Assembly: GCF_000379765.1 (NCBI RefSeq)
Contig: NZ_KB903443.1
Location: forward strand, 124,001 to 188,000
Direction: 5' to 3'
DNA from: Flexithrix dorotheae DSM 6795
GTDB lineage: Bacteria > Bacteroidota > Bacteroidia > Cytophagales > Flammeovirgaceae
DNA length: 64,000 nt
This document shows, in pieces, positions 35,338 to 43,805 of this stretch (position 1 is its first letter; each line of letters opens with the position of its first letter). Below the pieces are notes generated by a model. It saw only the letters and a program-made list of their open reading frames with translations, had not been told where the DNA came from and made no database searches. The translations under genes and the position numbers were made by a program.

Positions 35338-35540
35338 TATAAAGTACTATTTGATCATAACCATTAACTCTTTTTAGAAAAATCTATTTATTTTCCTGAT
35401 ACATTTTTTTCAGAACAAGTGTTTTGCCAGTTTAGAAAAATTGACAGAATTATGGAAAAAATTTTGGGGAATAAAGGTAAGATTTGAAATTCTTCAATTC
35501 CGGAAAAACTGAGGTAAAAATAACAAAGTAAAAAAGCTGT

Positions 35541-35570
35541 TTTGAATAATTTAATTTATTGGTATGTTTG
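35541..35570 (+). promoter_or_regulatory. promoter of tRNA-Val
   Basis: TTTG (35541-35544), 18 bases, then TATGTTTG (35563-35570), an exact -7 TAnnTTTG, ending 9 bases before the tRNA. This is the best-formed promoter in the window apart from the one at 40256. Confidence 0.75.
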
Positions 35571-35579
35571 CAAAAAAAT

Positions 35580-35654
35580 GGAACTTTAGCTCAGTTGGTT
35601 TAGAGCGCTGCCTTGACAGGGCAGAGGTCGAGGGTTCGAATCCCCCAAGTTCCA
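35580..35654 (+). tRNA. tRNA-Val (GAC)
   Basis: 75 bases without encoded CCA. Acceptor stem GGAACTT/AAGTTCC is perfect with discriminator A at 35654; D-arm GCTC...GAGC; anticodon arm CTGCC-TTGACAG-GGCAG with anticodon GAC (reads GUC/GUU valine codons); T-arm GAGGG-TTCGAAT-CCCCC with one A/C mismatch. A T-rich tail follows (CTTTTTC). It marks the start of a stretch of small minus-strand accessory-type genes. Confidence 0.96.
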
Positions 35655-35878
35655 CTTTTTCATTTTGCCTCACTTCGTTTCACGCCTAAACACCTCATTT
35701 TTAATCAATTATTATATTGCATCGTTTGATTCATTTTGTTAATTTCCGAAAAATGTTTCCCCACCAAAATCCAGAATTATTATTTAATTAGTTTTTCGGT
35801 TGTAAACTCACCTGAATACAATATCTCACCATTGAACAATGGCGCTTTCCCCTCACTTCCTGGTTAGCCTGGTTTATC

Positions 35879-36466
35879 TTAGTGGATTTTGGCATCATTT
35901 ATTTTTTTCACAATATATATACAATATTTTGTCTCGGATTTATGTCCTGATGCTTTATCCTCGTATTCATAAATCAATGAAGAATCATTTAGTACCTCAA
36001 AGGCAATTCCCGAATTTTTAATGGTGTTTTTTAGAATGCTTACTTTGTCCCCAGTGTCTTGGATGCAAATACAAATCAGCCCTTCTTTCTTTATCTGTTT
36101 TGCAATTTTACTAATCAAGACAGTCTCTCGTTTTTTATCTCGTTGCTCAAAGTGGAACATCGAATCGAGCAATACAATATCAAAATCCTGGTAGTTATCA
36201 AATGAATAAATATCTCCAGTTAATCCTGTTATATTCAACCCCTCCTTTTCAGAAATTGAGTTCATTTGGTCAATACCAACTTTGGAAATATCAATACCGG
36301 TAATTTTATACCCTAGTCTTGCCAAAGAAATTGCATTCCGACCTTGCCCACATCCCAAATCAATTAATTTACCTTTGGGTACGTATTGCTCGAAAAACTC
36401 AATCAGCTCGGGATATGGTGCCCCAAACAAATCTTCTGTCTCGTAATATTTATCGTAATCTGCCAT
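35879..36466 (-). CDS. class I SAM-dependent methyltransferase
   Basis: 195 residues. Motif I LIDLGCGQGRNAISLA (about 35-50), acidic loop II GIDIS (about 58) and a D-rich motif III region (FDIVLLDSMFHFE near 97-109). No specific substrate domain. Similar to tellurite-resistance/ubiE-like generalists. Downstream end is about 225 bases from tRNA-Val; gene order suggests an independent single gene. Confidence 0.85.
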   Translation of the reverse strand: MADYDKYYETEDLFGAPYPELIEFFEQYVPKGKLIDLGCGQGRNAISLARLGYKITGIDISKVGIDQMNSISEKEGLNITGLTGDIYSFDNYQDFDIVLLDSMFHFEQRDKKRETVLISKIAKQIKKEGLICICIQDTGDKVSILKNTIKNSGIAFEVLNDSSLIYEYEDKASGHKSETKYCIYIVKKINDAKIH

Positions 36467-36541
36467 TCAAATTATCTTAAAAATTGATGGTTACATATTT
36501 GAAGTGGTTTAAGGACATCTCCGAAGGGATCGACAGGAAAG

Positions 36542-37546
36542 TTACACCGATTTTTTATTTATCGATTCCAAAAACGTTCTTACTCTTGAATTTGAACTTC
36601 CATAACTCACCATCTTTATAATTAATGGAGTTTTTCTGAACTTGTGAATTGATTTTCTTATTGCCTCAAAAATCCATTCATATTGATTACCAAAGGCTCC
36701 GCCACCAACCAAGGTCAAATAAACATTATTATTTTTGGTGTGCTCAAAGTTTTTAAGTGCTGCATAAAAAGTAGCTTCATATGTTGCATCCAGAACAAGC
36801 TGGGCAAAGTCTTCCCACAACCCATGATCTAACGTGGAATACCCAACTGGTAAAGCAGAACAATAAGCTTGCGTTACAATATTTTTGTTTTCACTTATGG
36901 TAACTTCAGTATTCCATTGAATCCCAATTCTTAGAAGATTTTTTAGTTCTTCATATTCCTCCTCTGAGCATCTTCTAATTTGCTGAGAAATGTGCTCAAG
37001 TCCAGCTTTATTGGCCAATGCATACCCATTTTTCATTTGCCATAAATCACCTTTTTCATTCCCCAATTTTAACCCTAAATCTTTCAAACAATCAATTTGA
37101 TTATTAGCAGTTTGCCCTATTTGGTTATTTACTTTGGCAAAATAATTTCTATAAATTGTTCCTGCCCCACATGCAATTGCACATGCAGGACCTTGAGTAT
37201 AATCATGTTCATAAATGCTAACGCCCTCCTCTGGATTTACATGAGGACTTACCATTTCAAGAAGGTTAAACTGAGAAGCAGCCTGGAAAAATGCTCCATT
37301 ATTCGATTTCTTTTTATGAAATGTTTGAATATTTCCTACAACTTCAAGAACTTGTAATGCAGAATCATATTCACCCAGTGGTCTGGACCGATTTTTCAAT
37401 TCGGCCAAAGACAAAACATCAAGTTTACCAAAAATGTATTCTTTTGAGTTAATCCTGGAAACAAGTGTATTATCTCTTACTTCTAAATTCTCTCTTACTT
37501 GGGTTGGATTTATTTCTGAAAATCCAGTTAGTCTTTCAAACCACAT
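36542..37546 (-). CDS. conserved protein with macro-domain-like core
   Basis: 334 residues, no signal peptide. Blocks of unusual conservation character: NGAFFQAASQFNLLEM (about 83-98), QGPACAIACGAGTIYRNYF (about 118-136), AYCSALPVGYS (about 227-237) and VYLTLVGGGAFGN...WIFEAI (about 275-298) followed by a PLIIKMVSYG strand (about 308-317). The last pattern (strand, G-rich loop, helix, strand) matches the macro-domain ADP-ribose site IS.G.YG......A. I recall homologues in bacteria and eukaryotes annotated only as hypothetical. ADP-ribose binding or hydrolysis is my inference. Confidence 0.7.
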   Translation of the reverse strand: MWFERLTGFSEINPTQVRENLEVRDNTLVSRINSKEYIFGKLDVLSLAELKNRSRPLGEYDSALQVLEVVGNIQTFHKKKSNNGAFFQAASQFNLLEMVSPHVNPEEGVSIYEHDYTQGPACAIACGAGTIYRNYFAKVNNQIGQTANNQIDCLKDLGLKLGNEKGDLWQMKNGYALANKAGLEHISQQIRRCSEEEYEELKNLLRIGIQWNTEVTISENKNIVTQAYCSALPVGYSTLDHGLWEDFAQLVLDATYEATFYAALKNFEHTKNNNVYLTLVGGGAFGNQYEWIFEAIRKSIHKFRKTPLIIKMVSYGSSNSRVRTFLESINKKSV

Positions 37547-37703
37547 AGCTTTATATACATTAAAAATAAGGGCCGGATACCGCTTGAACGCTACTGATAA
37601 CCAGGGAACCTATTGATGCCCCCAATGTACTACCATTGCCCAAAATCAAAATCAATTTACTCCCTATGTTTTTTGCCCTTTTTCTGCTTTAGTGTAAAAG
37701 TTT

Positions 37704-38024
37704 TCATGAATCTAATGGTGTAAACTCTGAAAATAATTCAAGTGATTCCTTAATCTTTCCAACAGGGACGAACTCACATACCTCTGAAAATTCCGCCCAC
37801 ATTTTTTGCACCGCTTCATTTTGATGGGCTGATTCAATTGCCTTTTTTGATTTCCATCCGAACACTTCTATGATTGTTCCATCTTTTGCCTCCATCATAA
37901 TGGATTTTCTATTCGAAACTAAACCTTCGTTTGATAAAATCAACCAATGATTTTTCATTAAGTCTTTTAGTTCCTTTTTTTTACCAGCAAATGGTTTGTA
38001 TCCTATAATTACAATTCTTTCCAT
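37704..38024 (-). CDS. ABM-like monooxygenase/dabb-fold protein
   Basis: 106 residues, ferredoxin-like alpha/beta barrel pattern: MERIVIIGYKPFAGKKKEL... then IIEVFGWKSKKAIESAHQNE and a VCEFVPVGKI strand. This fits the antibiotic biosynthesis monooxygenase (ABM/quinol monooxygenase) fold, where such proteins act as small oxygenases or have unknown function. Flanked by intergenic motifs in opposite orientation (see findings). Confidence 0.7.
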   Translation of the reverse strand: MERIVIIGYKPFAGKKKELKDLMKNHWLILSNEGLVSNRKSIMMEAKDGTIIEVFGWKSKKAIESAHQNEAVQKMWAEFSEVCEFVPVGKIKESLELFSEFTPLDS

Positions 38025-38289
38025 ACGAATGATTTTTTTATCACAAAATACATAAATTATTTTATTTCTGATTTGATGCCAGGAATATTTATCCTCCTAA
38101 ATATTAAATCCACAAAAATCCCATTACAATCATATAATCAGGTTCCCAGCGCTCAACCCCATATCTTAAGATCTTGCCTTATTTAAAATTGCAAGTAACC
38201 ATAAAATCACTATTGCTTTCTCTTATCAATGAGATTATTTCAGTTAAACTGCCGTCATAATCAGACTTAATTCTTGATCGTGGTTTTAA

Positions 38290-38892
38290 TCACCATTTCC
38301 TGCATTTTATCAGATACATAGGCTGACTTTCTTTTACCTCCATAATTTCAAAAATTCCTGCCTCCCTAAATTCTGCTTGTACTGTCATTTCGTCATAATA
38401 AAAGATTTTTACCCCTTGATGAAATTCATAACGGTCTTTACTAATGAACTTTCCTTTCCCAAAATTCGGTGTGTCTTTAGTCACTGCAGTAAAAATCATA
38501 TACCCGTTTGGAGCAAGCTGGTTATAACAGTCCTGAATTAATTTCGCTCTTTCTTCTTTATCCAATAAATGAATCAGGGCATAACAAAATATTCCATCAT
38601 ATTTTTTGCGATCATAAGGCATCTCACTTACAGCGCCATGATAAATCGGCATATCAGTCCCGTAATGTTTCCTTGCTAAATCAATCGCAGTTTTTGAAAT
38701 TTCTATACCCGTAACTGCTATCCCATTCTCTTTAAGAATTTGAGCATTTCGCCCATATCCAATCCCCGGAATGAGCACATTTTTGACTGATTTTTCTATA
38801 AAAAAATCTTTGGCCAATACAGCAGATTTTGCGGGTTCAAATCCCCACATTTCCCGTTTTTCAATGAAACTTTCTTCCCAAAATTCTGGCAT
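38290..38892 (-). CDS. class I methyltransferase, TPMT-like
   Basis: 200 residues. The opening FWEESFIEKREMWGFEPAK resembles the TPMT/SAM-binding family N-terminus; motif I is VLIPGIGYGRNAQIL (about 39-53), with acidic GIEIS (about 62). Probably a small-molecule thiol or metalloid methyltransferase. It lies 10 bases downstream of the 38903-39148 gene, so probably in the flavoprotein operon. Confidence 0.82.
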   Translation of the reverse strand: MPEFWEESFIEKREMWGFEPAKSAVLAKDFFIEKSVKNVLIPGIGYGRNAQILKENGIAVTGIEISKTAIDLARKHYGTDMPIYHGAVSEMPYDRKKYDGIFCYALIHLLDKEERAKLIQDCYNQLAPNGYMIFTAVTKDTPNFGKGKFISKDRYEFHQGVKIFYYDEMTVQAEFREAGIFEIMEVKESQPMYLIKCRKW

Positions 38893-38902
38893 ATCTTTTC
38901 TT

Positions 38903-39148
38903 TTAATGACAAATTTTATCCACTAAAACTTCGCATTCAAATCCTTTTAATCGAAGGCAATTTATAATAGATTGCGGATTAATGGATTTACCTTCCACTC
39001 TCAGGATGGAGTGCCCACAAGGATATGGCGCCTGAAAATCTTCCAAATCAAAATTGATTAATAAATCAGGGAAATCGCTTTCTAATGATTCCAAAACCGC
39101 TATTGCCTGATTTTCTAATTTGATATTTGTAATAAAAACTTCGACCAT
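38903..39148 (-). CDS. small HMA-like/ferredoxin-fold protein
   Basis: About 81 residues from MVEVFITN (an ATG at 39166 would add 6). The pattern beta-alpha-beta-beta-alpha-beta (VEVFITNIKL, helix NQAIAVLESLE, LLINFDLED, HSILRVEG, helix NPQSIINCLRLKGFECEVL) is that of heavy-metal-associated domains, but the CxxC metal loop is missing. Cysteines are at PCGHS, NCLR and FECEV. Between the flavoprotein and the methyltransferase on the same strand; likely operonic. Confidence 0.65.
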   Translation of the reverse strand: MVEVFITNIKLENQAIAVLESLESDFPDLLINFDLEDFQAPYPCGHSILRVEGKSINPQSIINCLRLKGFECEVLVDKICH

Positions 39149-39245
39149 AATTAAGTAGTAACTCAAAATTAATCGTGTATTATTTTGCTGTAAAAGACTG
39201 ATAGAAAGATTATTTTTTCTCGGAAATAATAGTAGTATCCGGAGC

Positions 39246-40151
39246 TTAAAAGCATTCTTCTGTCAGTTCTTTATTAATGATTGCCCCAGTGATGTGCCCT
39301 CCGTTAACCGCCATGGATACAGCACGCAACATGGAGCTGCTATCGCCACAGGCAAAAACCCCATCTACTGTTGTCTTTTGCATAGGATTTACTTCAATAT
39401 ATCCCTGTTCCGTAATATTGCAACCCAGGTCCATGGGAATAGTGGAATTTTGCTCAAACGGGATAGCAGCATAGGCTACCTCAAAAGCTTCTTCACTACC
39501 ATCCTTAAAAATTATTCTTTCTAATTGTCCTCCCTGATGTTTAATTTCGTCAATTTCTTCCTCTATGATATTGATATTGTTGTTTTCCAGTTTTTGTAGT
39601 TGTTCTTCGTCAAACTGATGCTTTTCAGCAGTTAAAATGGTTAGTTCCTTGGATAAGTTATTCACCAGAGAAGCAAGATGCATTGCCCTTTCTCCATTGG
39701 CAATTAGAGCTGTTTTTTTATTTCTGTGCTCATAACCATGGCAATAAGGACAGTGAATTACCGAAATTCCCCAACATTCCGGGAATCCTTTTATGGCAGG
39801 CATTAAGTCTTTGATCCCTGCGGCATATACCAACTTTTTAGCGGTAAAGCTTTCACCCTGATCAGTTGTAATTTCAAAACCTTCTGAAATTCTTTTACCG
39901 CCAACAGCCAATCCCTTATAAAACTTTACGCTTTCATATTTCGAAACTTGTTCTTTGGCAATAGAAGTTATTTCCTGGGGAGTACGGCCATCTTGTGTCA
40001 GGAAATTATGGGAATGTGGTGTTTGTCGGTTACACGGTTTACCTGCATCTATGATTAATGTTTTTCTAAGAGAACGACCTAAAGTTAAGGCCGCAGATAG
40101 CCCGGCATAACTTCCCCCAATGATGATTACTTCAAAACTATTTTTATCCAT
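39246..40151 (-). CDS. thioredoxin-reductase-like flavoprotein
   Basis: 301 residues. FAD site GGSYAGLSAA (12-21), redox pair HCPYCHGYE (Cys134, Cys137), NAD(P)H-binding region ANGERAMHLASLV (about 150) and the C-terminal FAD motif GVFACGDSS (about 267). TrxR-type overall but with CPYC in place of CATC and a PYCHGYE tail, a type common in Bacteroidota. Likely leads an operon with the HMA-like protein and the methyltransferase. A strong promoter with an overlapping 35-bp palindrome lies upstream (40256-40305). Electron acceptor unknown. Confidence 0.9.
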   Translation of the reverse strand: MDKNSFEVIIIGGSYAGLSAALTLGRSLRKTLIIDAGKPCNRQTPHSHNFLTQDGRTPQEITSIAKEQVSKYESVKFYKGLAVGGKRISEGFEITTDQGESFTAKKLVYAAGIKDLMPAIKGFPECWGISVIHCPYCHGYEHRNKKTALIANGERAMHLASLVNNLSKELTILTAEKHQFDEEQLQKLENNNINIIEEEIDEIKHQGGQLERIIFKDGSEEAFEVAYAAIPFEQNSTIPMDLGCNITEQGYIEVNPMQKTTVDGVFACGDSSSMLRAVSMAVNGGHITGAIINKELTEECF

Positions 40152-40255
40152 TATGTTGTTTTTTTGATCAAAAATTAAATTTGGTATAGGAAGAAAAGAT
40201 ATTAAATAAGGAGCAATCAGCTCTTTTTCCTATTATTTACCTATTTCTGTTTTGG

Positions 40256-40285
40256 CAAATATAAGAAAGCAATTCCTAAATGCAA
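40256..40285 (-). promoter_or_regulatory. promoter of flavoprotein operon
   Basis: On the minus strand TTG (40285-40283), exactly 19 bases, then TATATTTG (40263-40256), a full consensus match. Predicted transcript start about 40249, giving a leader of about 98 bases to the ATG at 40151. The -33 element lies inside the left arm of the palindrome at 40271-40305. Confidence 0.75.
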
Positions 40286-40305
40286 CAATGTTGCATTTAG
40301 GAATT
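40271..40305. promoter_or_regulatory. 35-bp perfect palindrome, operator candidate
   Basis: AATTCCTAAATGCAACA (40271-40287), one central base, and its exact complement TGTTGCATTTAGGAATT (40289-40305): 17-bp arms. The core ATGCAACAATGTTGCAT resembles Fur/Zur-family operators. Covering -33 of the flavoprotein promoter, it would block transcription when bound. As RNA it lies upstream of the start site and so is not a leader hairpin or a terminator for that operon. Confidence 0.75.
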
Positions 40306-40415
40306 TTAAATAGTTTTTTAGAATGGGGGGTCTATGAGTATTTGTGGCCGGTTTAGCGATTGCCCGGAATTTTTTTTAAGAGATAATATGGTAGCATCTA
40401 ATAATTTACCCCATT

Positions 40416-40730
40416 TTATTTTCCAAAGTCTCCTTTTGCCCATTTCTCTTGTAGCTTAAGATATTTTTCTTTTGGTTCACAAGTCATCCAATCGATTTGG
40501 TTCTCTTTACAAACCCTAATGTGAAAAATCAGACCGATTATCGGGTGAGCTATTATAAATAACAATCCCCAGTGGCCAAACCAATGCACCAAAGCATAAG
40601 AGAGCCCCATATAAAAAATAAATTTCCCAGGCACTTTCCATCTGGGCCTTACAAACCTTCCGGTATGAAAGTACCCGGCAAACCAAATGATAGAAGCAAG
40701 CAGTAAATATATGATTTCGGTATTATTCAT
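40416..40730 (-). CDS. hypothetical membrane protein
   Basis: About 104 residues from MNNTEIIYLL (ATG at 40730). The longer form beginning with GTG at 40790 adds 20 polar residues and is less convincing. Two or three transmembrane helices (IYLLLASIIWFAGYF, FIFYMGLSYALVHWFGHWGLLFIIAHPIIGLIFHI), with several histidines (HWFGHWG, AHP, HIR). Polar C-terminus ends ...EKWAKGDFGK. No family recognised. Confidence 0.6.
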   Translation of the reverse strand: MNNTEIIYLLLASIIWFAGYFHTGRFVRPRWKVPGKFIFYMGLSYALVHWFGHWGLLFIIAHPIIGLIFHIRVCKENQIDWMTCEPKEKYLKLQEKWAKGDFGK

Positions 40731-40861
40731 TCTCAGGAAATTGTTCTTACTTAAACCATTTTTATCAAATGGTCTTACTAAATAAATCACACTTAGACAT
40801 TAGGGGAAGCAAGAAAATTGTTAGCTACAATTCTTTGGTTGAGGTGAAAACTGAACTTCAG

Positions 40862-41644
40862 TTAGAAACCATATTTAACAGTATCGGGTAAAGGTTCAGT
40901 CAATAGTTTTCTCCATTCCCCATCAATTTTTATCACCACAATGTTCCTGTCCTTATCATAAAAAATAGTGCCGTCCTCTGCATTTTTAAGGGAATTATAA
41001 TTCACATGTTTGGCACTTTCTTCAAAGTTCTTTTCATCATCTCCCTGTGGTTTATCCTTTCTGATATCGTCTGCACCAATTTTCCCCAATGTGATGGTAT
41101 TCGTCAATTTTAATGAACCATAAAATATTGCCATATCTCTGCTGAAAAGGAAAGAATGATTCCGCACATCTGACCCTATCCGAAACCAATTATAGGCTAA
41201 TGCGGAATGATTATATTCAGTTCCGTAATAATACATTTCTGCTACTGGCTTCCCATTTTCTTCATGTTTATTTACAAGCATAGTTATTCTTGATTTATCA
41301 TCTTTAGCATAACCTTCAAAAACATGATAACCCCATCGCTTTTTGTTGGTTTCATTGTTATTCCCCCTTACCTGAACCATATAAGGAGTGCTTAAAATAC
41401 CATTAATGGTGGAATACATCGGTGTATGTTGCGCATTAAAACCAAAATTGTAACCCCTTATTTTCCATTTATCCCAGGTGGTATCAATATCAGAGTTGAG
41501 TTCCATTCTATATTTCCCCGAACCATCCTTACCTTCTATTAATCTGAAATAATTGCTGGGATCAGGCTGCTTCTCAGACTGGCCATTTGCCAAAATTGAT
41601 AATAGAAAAAAAAATAAAGCTAATAATTGTTTCATCATATTCAT
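40862..41644 (-). CDS. secreted hypothetical protein
   Basis: 260 residues with a signal peptide (MNMMKQLLALFFFLLSILAN, cleavage near NGQS). The body is rich in beta-strand and aromatic residues and ends with a KDRNIVVIKIDGEWRKLLTE segment like the terminal domain of tail-fibre-like secreted proteins of Bacteroidota. No cysteines and no catalytic motif. Single gene, likely surface or extracellular. Confidence 0.65.
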   Translation of the reverse strand: MNMMKQLLALFFFLLSILANGQSEKQPDPSNYFRLIEGKDGSGKYRMELNSDIDTTWDKWKIRGYNFGFNAQHTPMYSTINGILSTPYMVQVRGNNNETNKKRWGYHVFEGYAKDDKSRITMLVNKHEENGKPVAEMYYYGTEYNHSALAYNWFRIGSDVRNHSFLFSRDMAIFYGSLKLTNTITLGKIGADDIRKDKPQGDDEKNFEESAKHVNYNSLKNAEDGTIFYDKDRNIVVIKIDGEWRKLLTEPLPDTVKYGF

Positions 41645-41911
41645 ATTTAAATCACTTCTATATTAAATCTAGTTGTTTCGCTACTGATTTCTTATTTCCT
41701 CAGAATAAAACCCCTTACTATTACATATTCAATTGTTCGAATTTCAAGCGGGTTAATGCGTCCCCCAGGTAGGATTTTTTTTACTTGTAAAATCTCTAAA
41801 ATTAAATTAATTTGGAAAGGGTATAGTCATTATTTTAGGTACCGATTAGTTACTATTTTCTTACAATACCATAATGCCATTTTATGAATTAGGTAAAACT
41901 GAAAAATTATT

Positions 41912-42556
41912 ATGAATATTTCCCCAAAAGCAAGCAGCATTTATGACAGGATAAATAATGAAACTACCAAACTGGGAGACTTGCGAAAGATTGCCAAAGA
42001 AATAAAAAAAGACCATGAATTGGCCATGGAATTATGGGGTACCGGAGGGTTTAAACCCCGTCAGTTAGCTATTCTGATCATGGACAAAAAAATGGTCACA
42101 CAAGCATTAGTTGACCAGATAGATAAGGATATACAAATCCACACTTCACAAGAGCAAAATCAGTTGATAGATTGGTTAATGGCCAATCAACTCTCTAAGG
42201 ATAAGAAAACTATAGCACTGATGCAATCATGGGAAAATAGTCCTTCCTCCAACCAAAGAAGGCTATTCTGGTATTATCAGGCACGATTAAGATGGACCGG
42301 CCAAACACCCCCGGATAATACCCCTGAATTACTTTCCGCCATAGAGGCCAATATTTCGAAGGAGGCGCCTGGCGTTCAATGGGCTATGAACTTTACAGCC
42401 GCCTGGATTGGTATTTTTGATGAAAAATATAGAGCCCGTTGTATTGATCTTGGAAAAAAAAACGGTCTTTTCAAGGGAGAAAAAGTCTCCAAAGGCTGTA
42501 CACCTAATTACCTGCCCGATTTCATTTCCATTGAAGTTAAAAAAAGGGCTAAATGA
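41912..42556 (+). CDS. AlkD-like DNA alkylation repair protein
   Basis: 214 residues, all helical. HEAT-repeat style with RQLAILIMDKKMVTQALVDQ, RRLFWYYQARLRWTG and the C-terminal KGCTPNYLPDFISIEVKKR typical of the AlkD/AlkC superfamily 'DNA alkylation repair' proteins. Removes 3-methyladenine/7-methylguanine in characterised members; here inferred. Followed by a hairpin. Confidence 0.82.
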   Translation: MNISPKASSIYDRINNETTKLGDLRKIAKEIKKDHELAMELWGTGGFKPRQLAILIMDKKMVTQALVDQIDKDIQIHTSQEQNQLIDWLMANQLSKDKKTIALMQSWENSPSSNQRRLFWYYQARLRWTGQTPPDNTPELLSAIEANISKEAPGVQWAMNFTAAWIGIFDEKYRARCIDLGKKNGLFKGEKVSKGCTPNYLPDFISIEVKKRAK

Positions 42557-42599
42557 TAAGGGATATTTTCCACACAGGAAATCAATGACCCTTATCATT
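42552..42599 (+). terminator. hairpin after alkD-like gene
   Basis: AATGATAAGGG (42552-42562) pairs with CCCTTATCATT (42589-42599); an inner TTTCC/GGAAA helix extends it. It includes the stop codon TGA of the alkD-like gene. No U-run, so terminator strength is doubtful; could serve both convergent genes. Confidence 0.55.
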
Positions 42600-42632
42600 A
42601 GTCATAGATAAATGCCTCCGGTTTTCGTTTAT

Positions 42633-43760
42633 CTATTCCTCAATGGTTTGAACGGAAAGGCCCAATTGGTCAAATTTTTCTATTAAAAAATCAGCATATC
42701 GGATAAAGCCCAAATCAGTGAAGTGCACTCCATCTACAGTTCCTTCCTGATCACTTCCCGTTGCATTTTTGGTCTCCAGATACAGAATATGTTCATATCC
42801 GTTTTTTGTCATCTTATTGTATTCTCTTTTTAGGGCTTCATTTTTACTGGTAATCCCCTCACTTCTGTTTTTATCAAGCGCATTTTGTGCATAAATGAAA
42901 TTCTCTACCAATACTATGGGGGTTTGAGGATGTTTTTTTCTTATCATGTCTACAAGCGGGATAGTTCTCTCTGTAACCAGGGAATCAGTCATATTCGGTA
43001 AACATTCTATGACATAGAATGATGGGTCTGATTCGGATATCAATTCCACTATAGGTTGTTCCATTTTTCCATTACCACTAAACCCAAAGTTGATGCAATC
43101 CACATCCAGTTTTCTTGAAATAATATTAGTATGTGCCATCCCAGGCCGGGAGGCGCAACCTCCCTGAGTAATACTTGTGCCGTAGAAGATAATTGGTTTA
43201 CGCTTTCCTTTTAATGGTTTTTTAATCGTACCCGATGAATCAATACCTACTTCAATATGCTCCAGACCATCATAAAGTGGCAGATACATTTTGTATTCCC
43301 TCATCTCATTTGACATATTGGTAATCAGGGTATATTCATTTTCCTTATCCACTGGCCTGGCCGTATTCAGGTATTGCCAGTTCTCACCATTTTTGTAATA
43401 TAGGTCAATTCCTTTTATCCCGGTTTCAGCCATATGATTCATGCTGTTATCATTCAGCAAAGTCCACTTCACCGCTATGTTGCTGGAATTTGTCTGGAAT
43501 CTGATTGAAAGGCCCGCAGATGCTTTTGAAAGATTCCAAACCGGCTCCCTGACAAGTGATTTATAAGCAACTGGTAATCTATCATATGGATTTTCTTTTA
43601 AAGAATCGGAAATTTCAGTTCCTTCAAGAAGAAGGTACTCCCTCCCATAAAAAATCATCTTTTCTTCATTTGTCTTTGCGGTCTTTTGGGAAAATCCTAA
43701 AGTTGAGAAAATACCTGACAGCAGCAGGATTATGAAAAACACATGAGGTTTATTCGGCAT
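42633..43760 (-). CDS. SGNH/GDSL-family secreted hydrolase
   Basis: 375 residues, signal peptide ending near TLGFSQ. N-terminal beta-sandwich (about 30-185) and C-terminal SGNH hydrolase (about 190-370): block I GTSITQGG with Ser near 196, Gly/Asn in FGFSGNGKME, and DGVHFTDLG (D341, H344). Such two-domain enzymes deacetylate or hydrolyse carbohydrate esters. Downstream of an SDR and phosphoesterase operon on the same strand. Confidence 0.85.
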   Translation of the reverse strand: MPNKPHVFFIILLLSGIFSTLGFSQKTAKTNEEKMIFYGREYLLLEGTEISDSLKENPYDRLPVAYKSLVREPVWNLSKASAGLSIRFQTNSSNIAVKWTLLNDNSMNHMAETGIKGIDLYYKNGENWQYLNTARPVDKENEYTLITNMSNEMREYKMYLPLYDGLEHIEVGIDSSGTIKKPLKGKRKPIIFYGTSITQGGCASRPGMAHTNIISRKLDVDCINFGFSGNGKMEQPIVELISESDPSFYVIECLPNMTDSLVTERTIPLVDMIRKKHPQTPIVLVENFIYAQNALDKNRSEGITSKNEALKREYNKMTKNGYEHILYLETKNATGSDQEGTVDGVHFTDLGFIRYADFLIEKFDQLGLSVQTIEE

Positions 43761-43805
43761 TATCTATTTTATTTTTGTTTAAACATTCTTTTATTGATCT
43801 CTATT

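Noticed and set aside
38833-38846. 14-base match (GGGTTCAAATCCCC, one mismatch) to the tRNA-Val T-loop region, as a possible attachment site
   Set aside because: It lies inside the coding sequence of the TPMT-like methyltransferase, is only 14 bases long, and no integrase is nearby.
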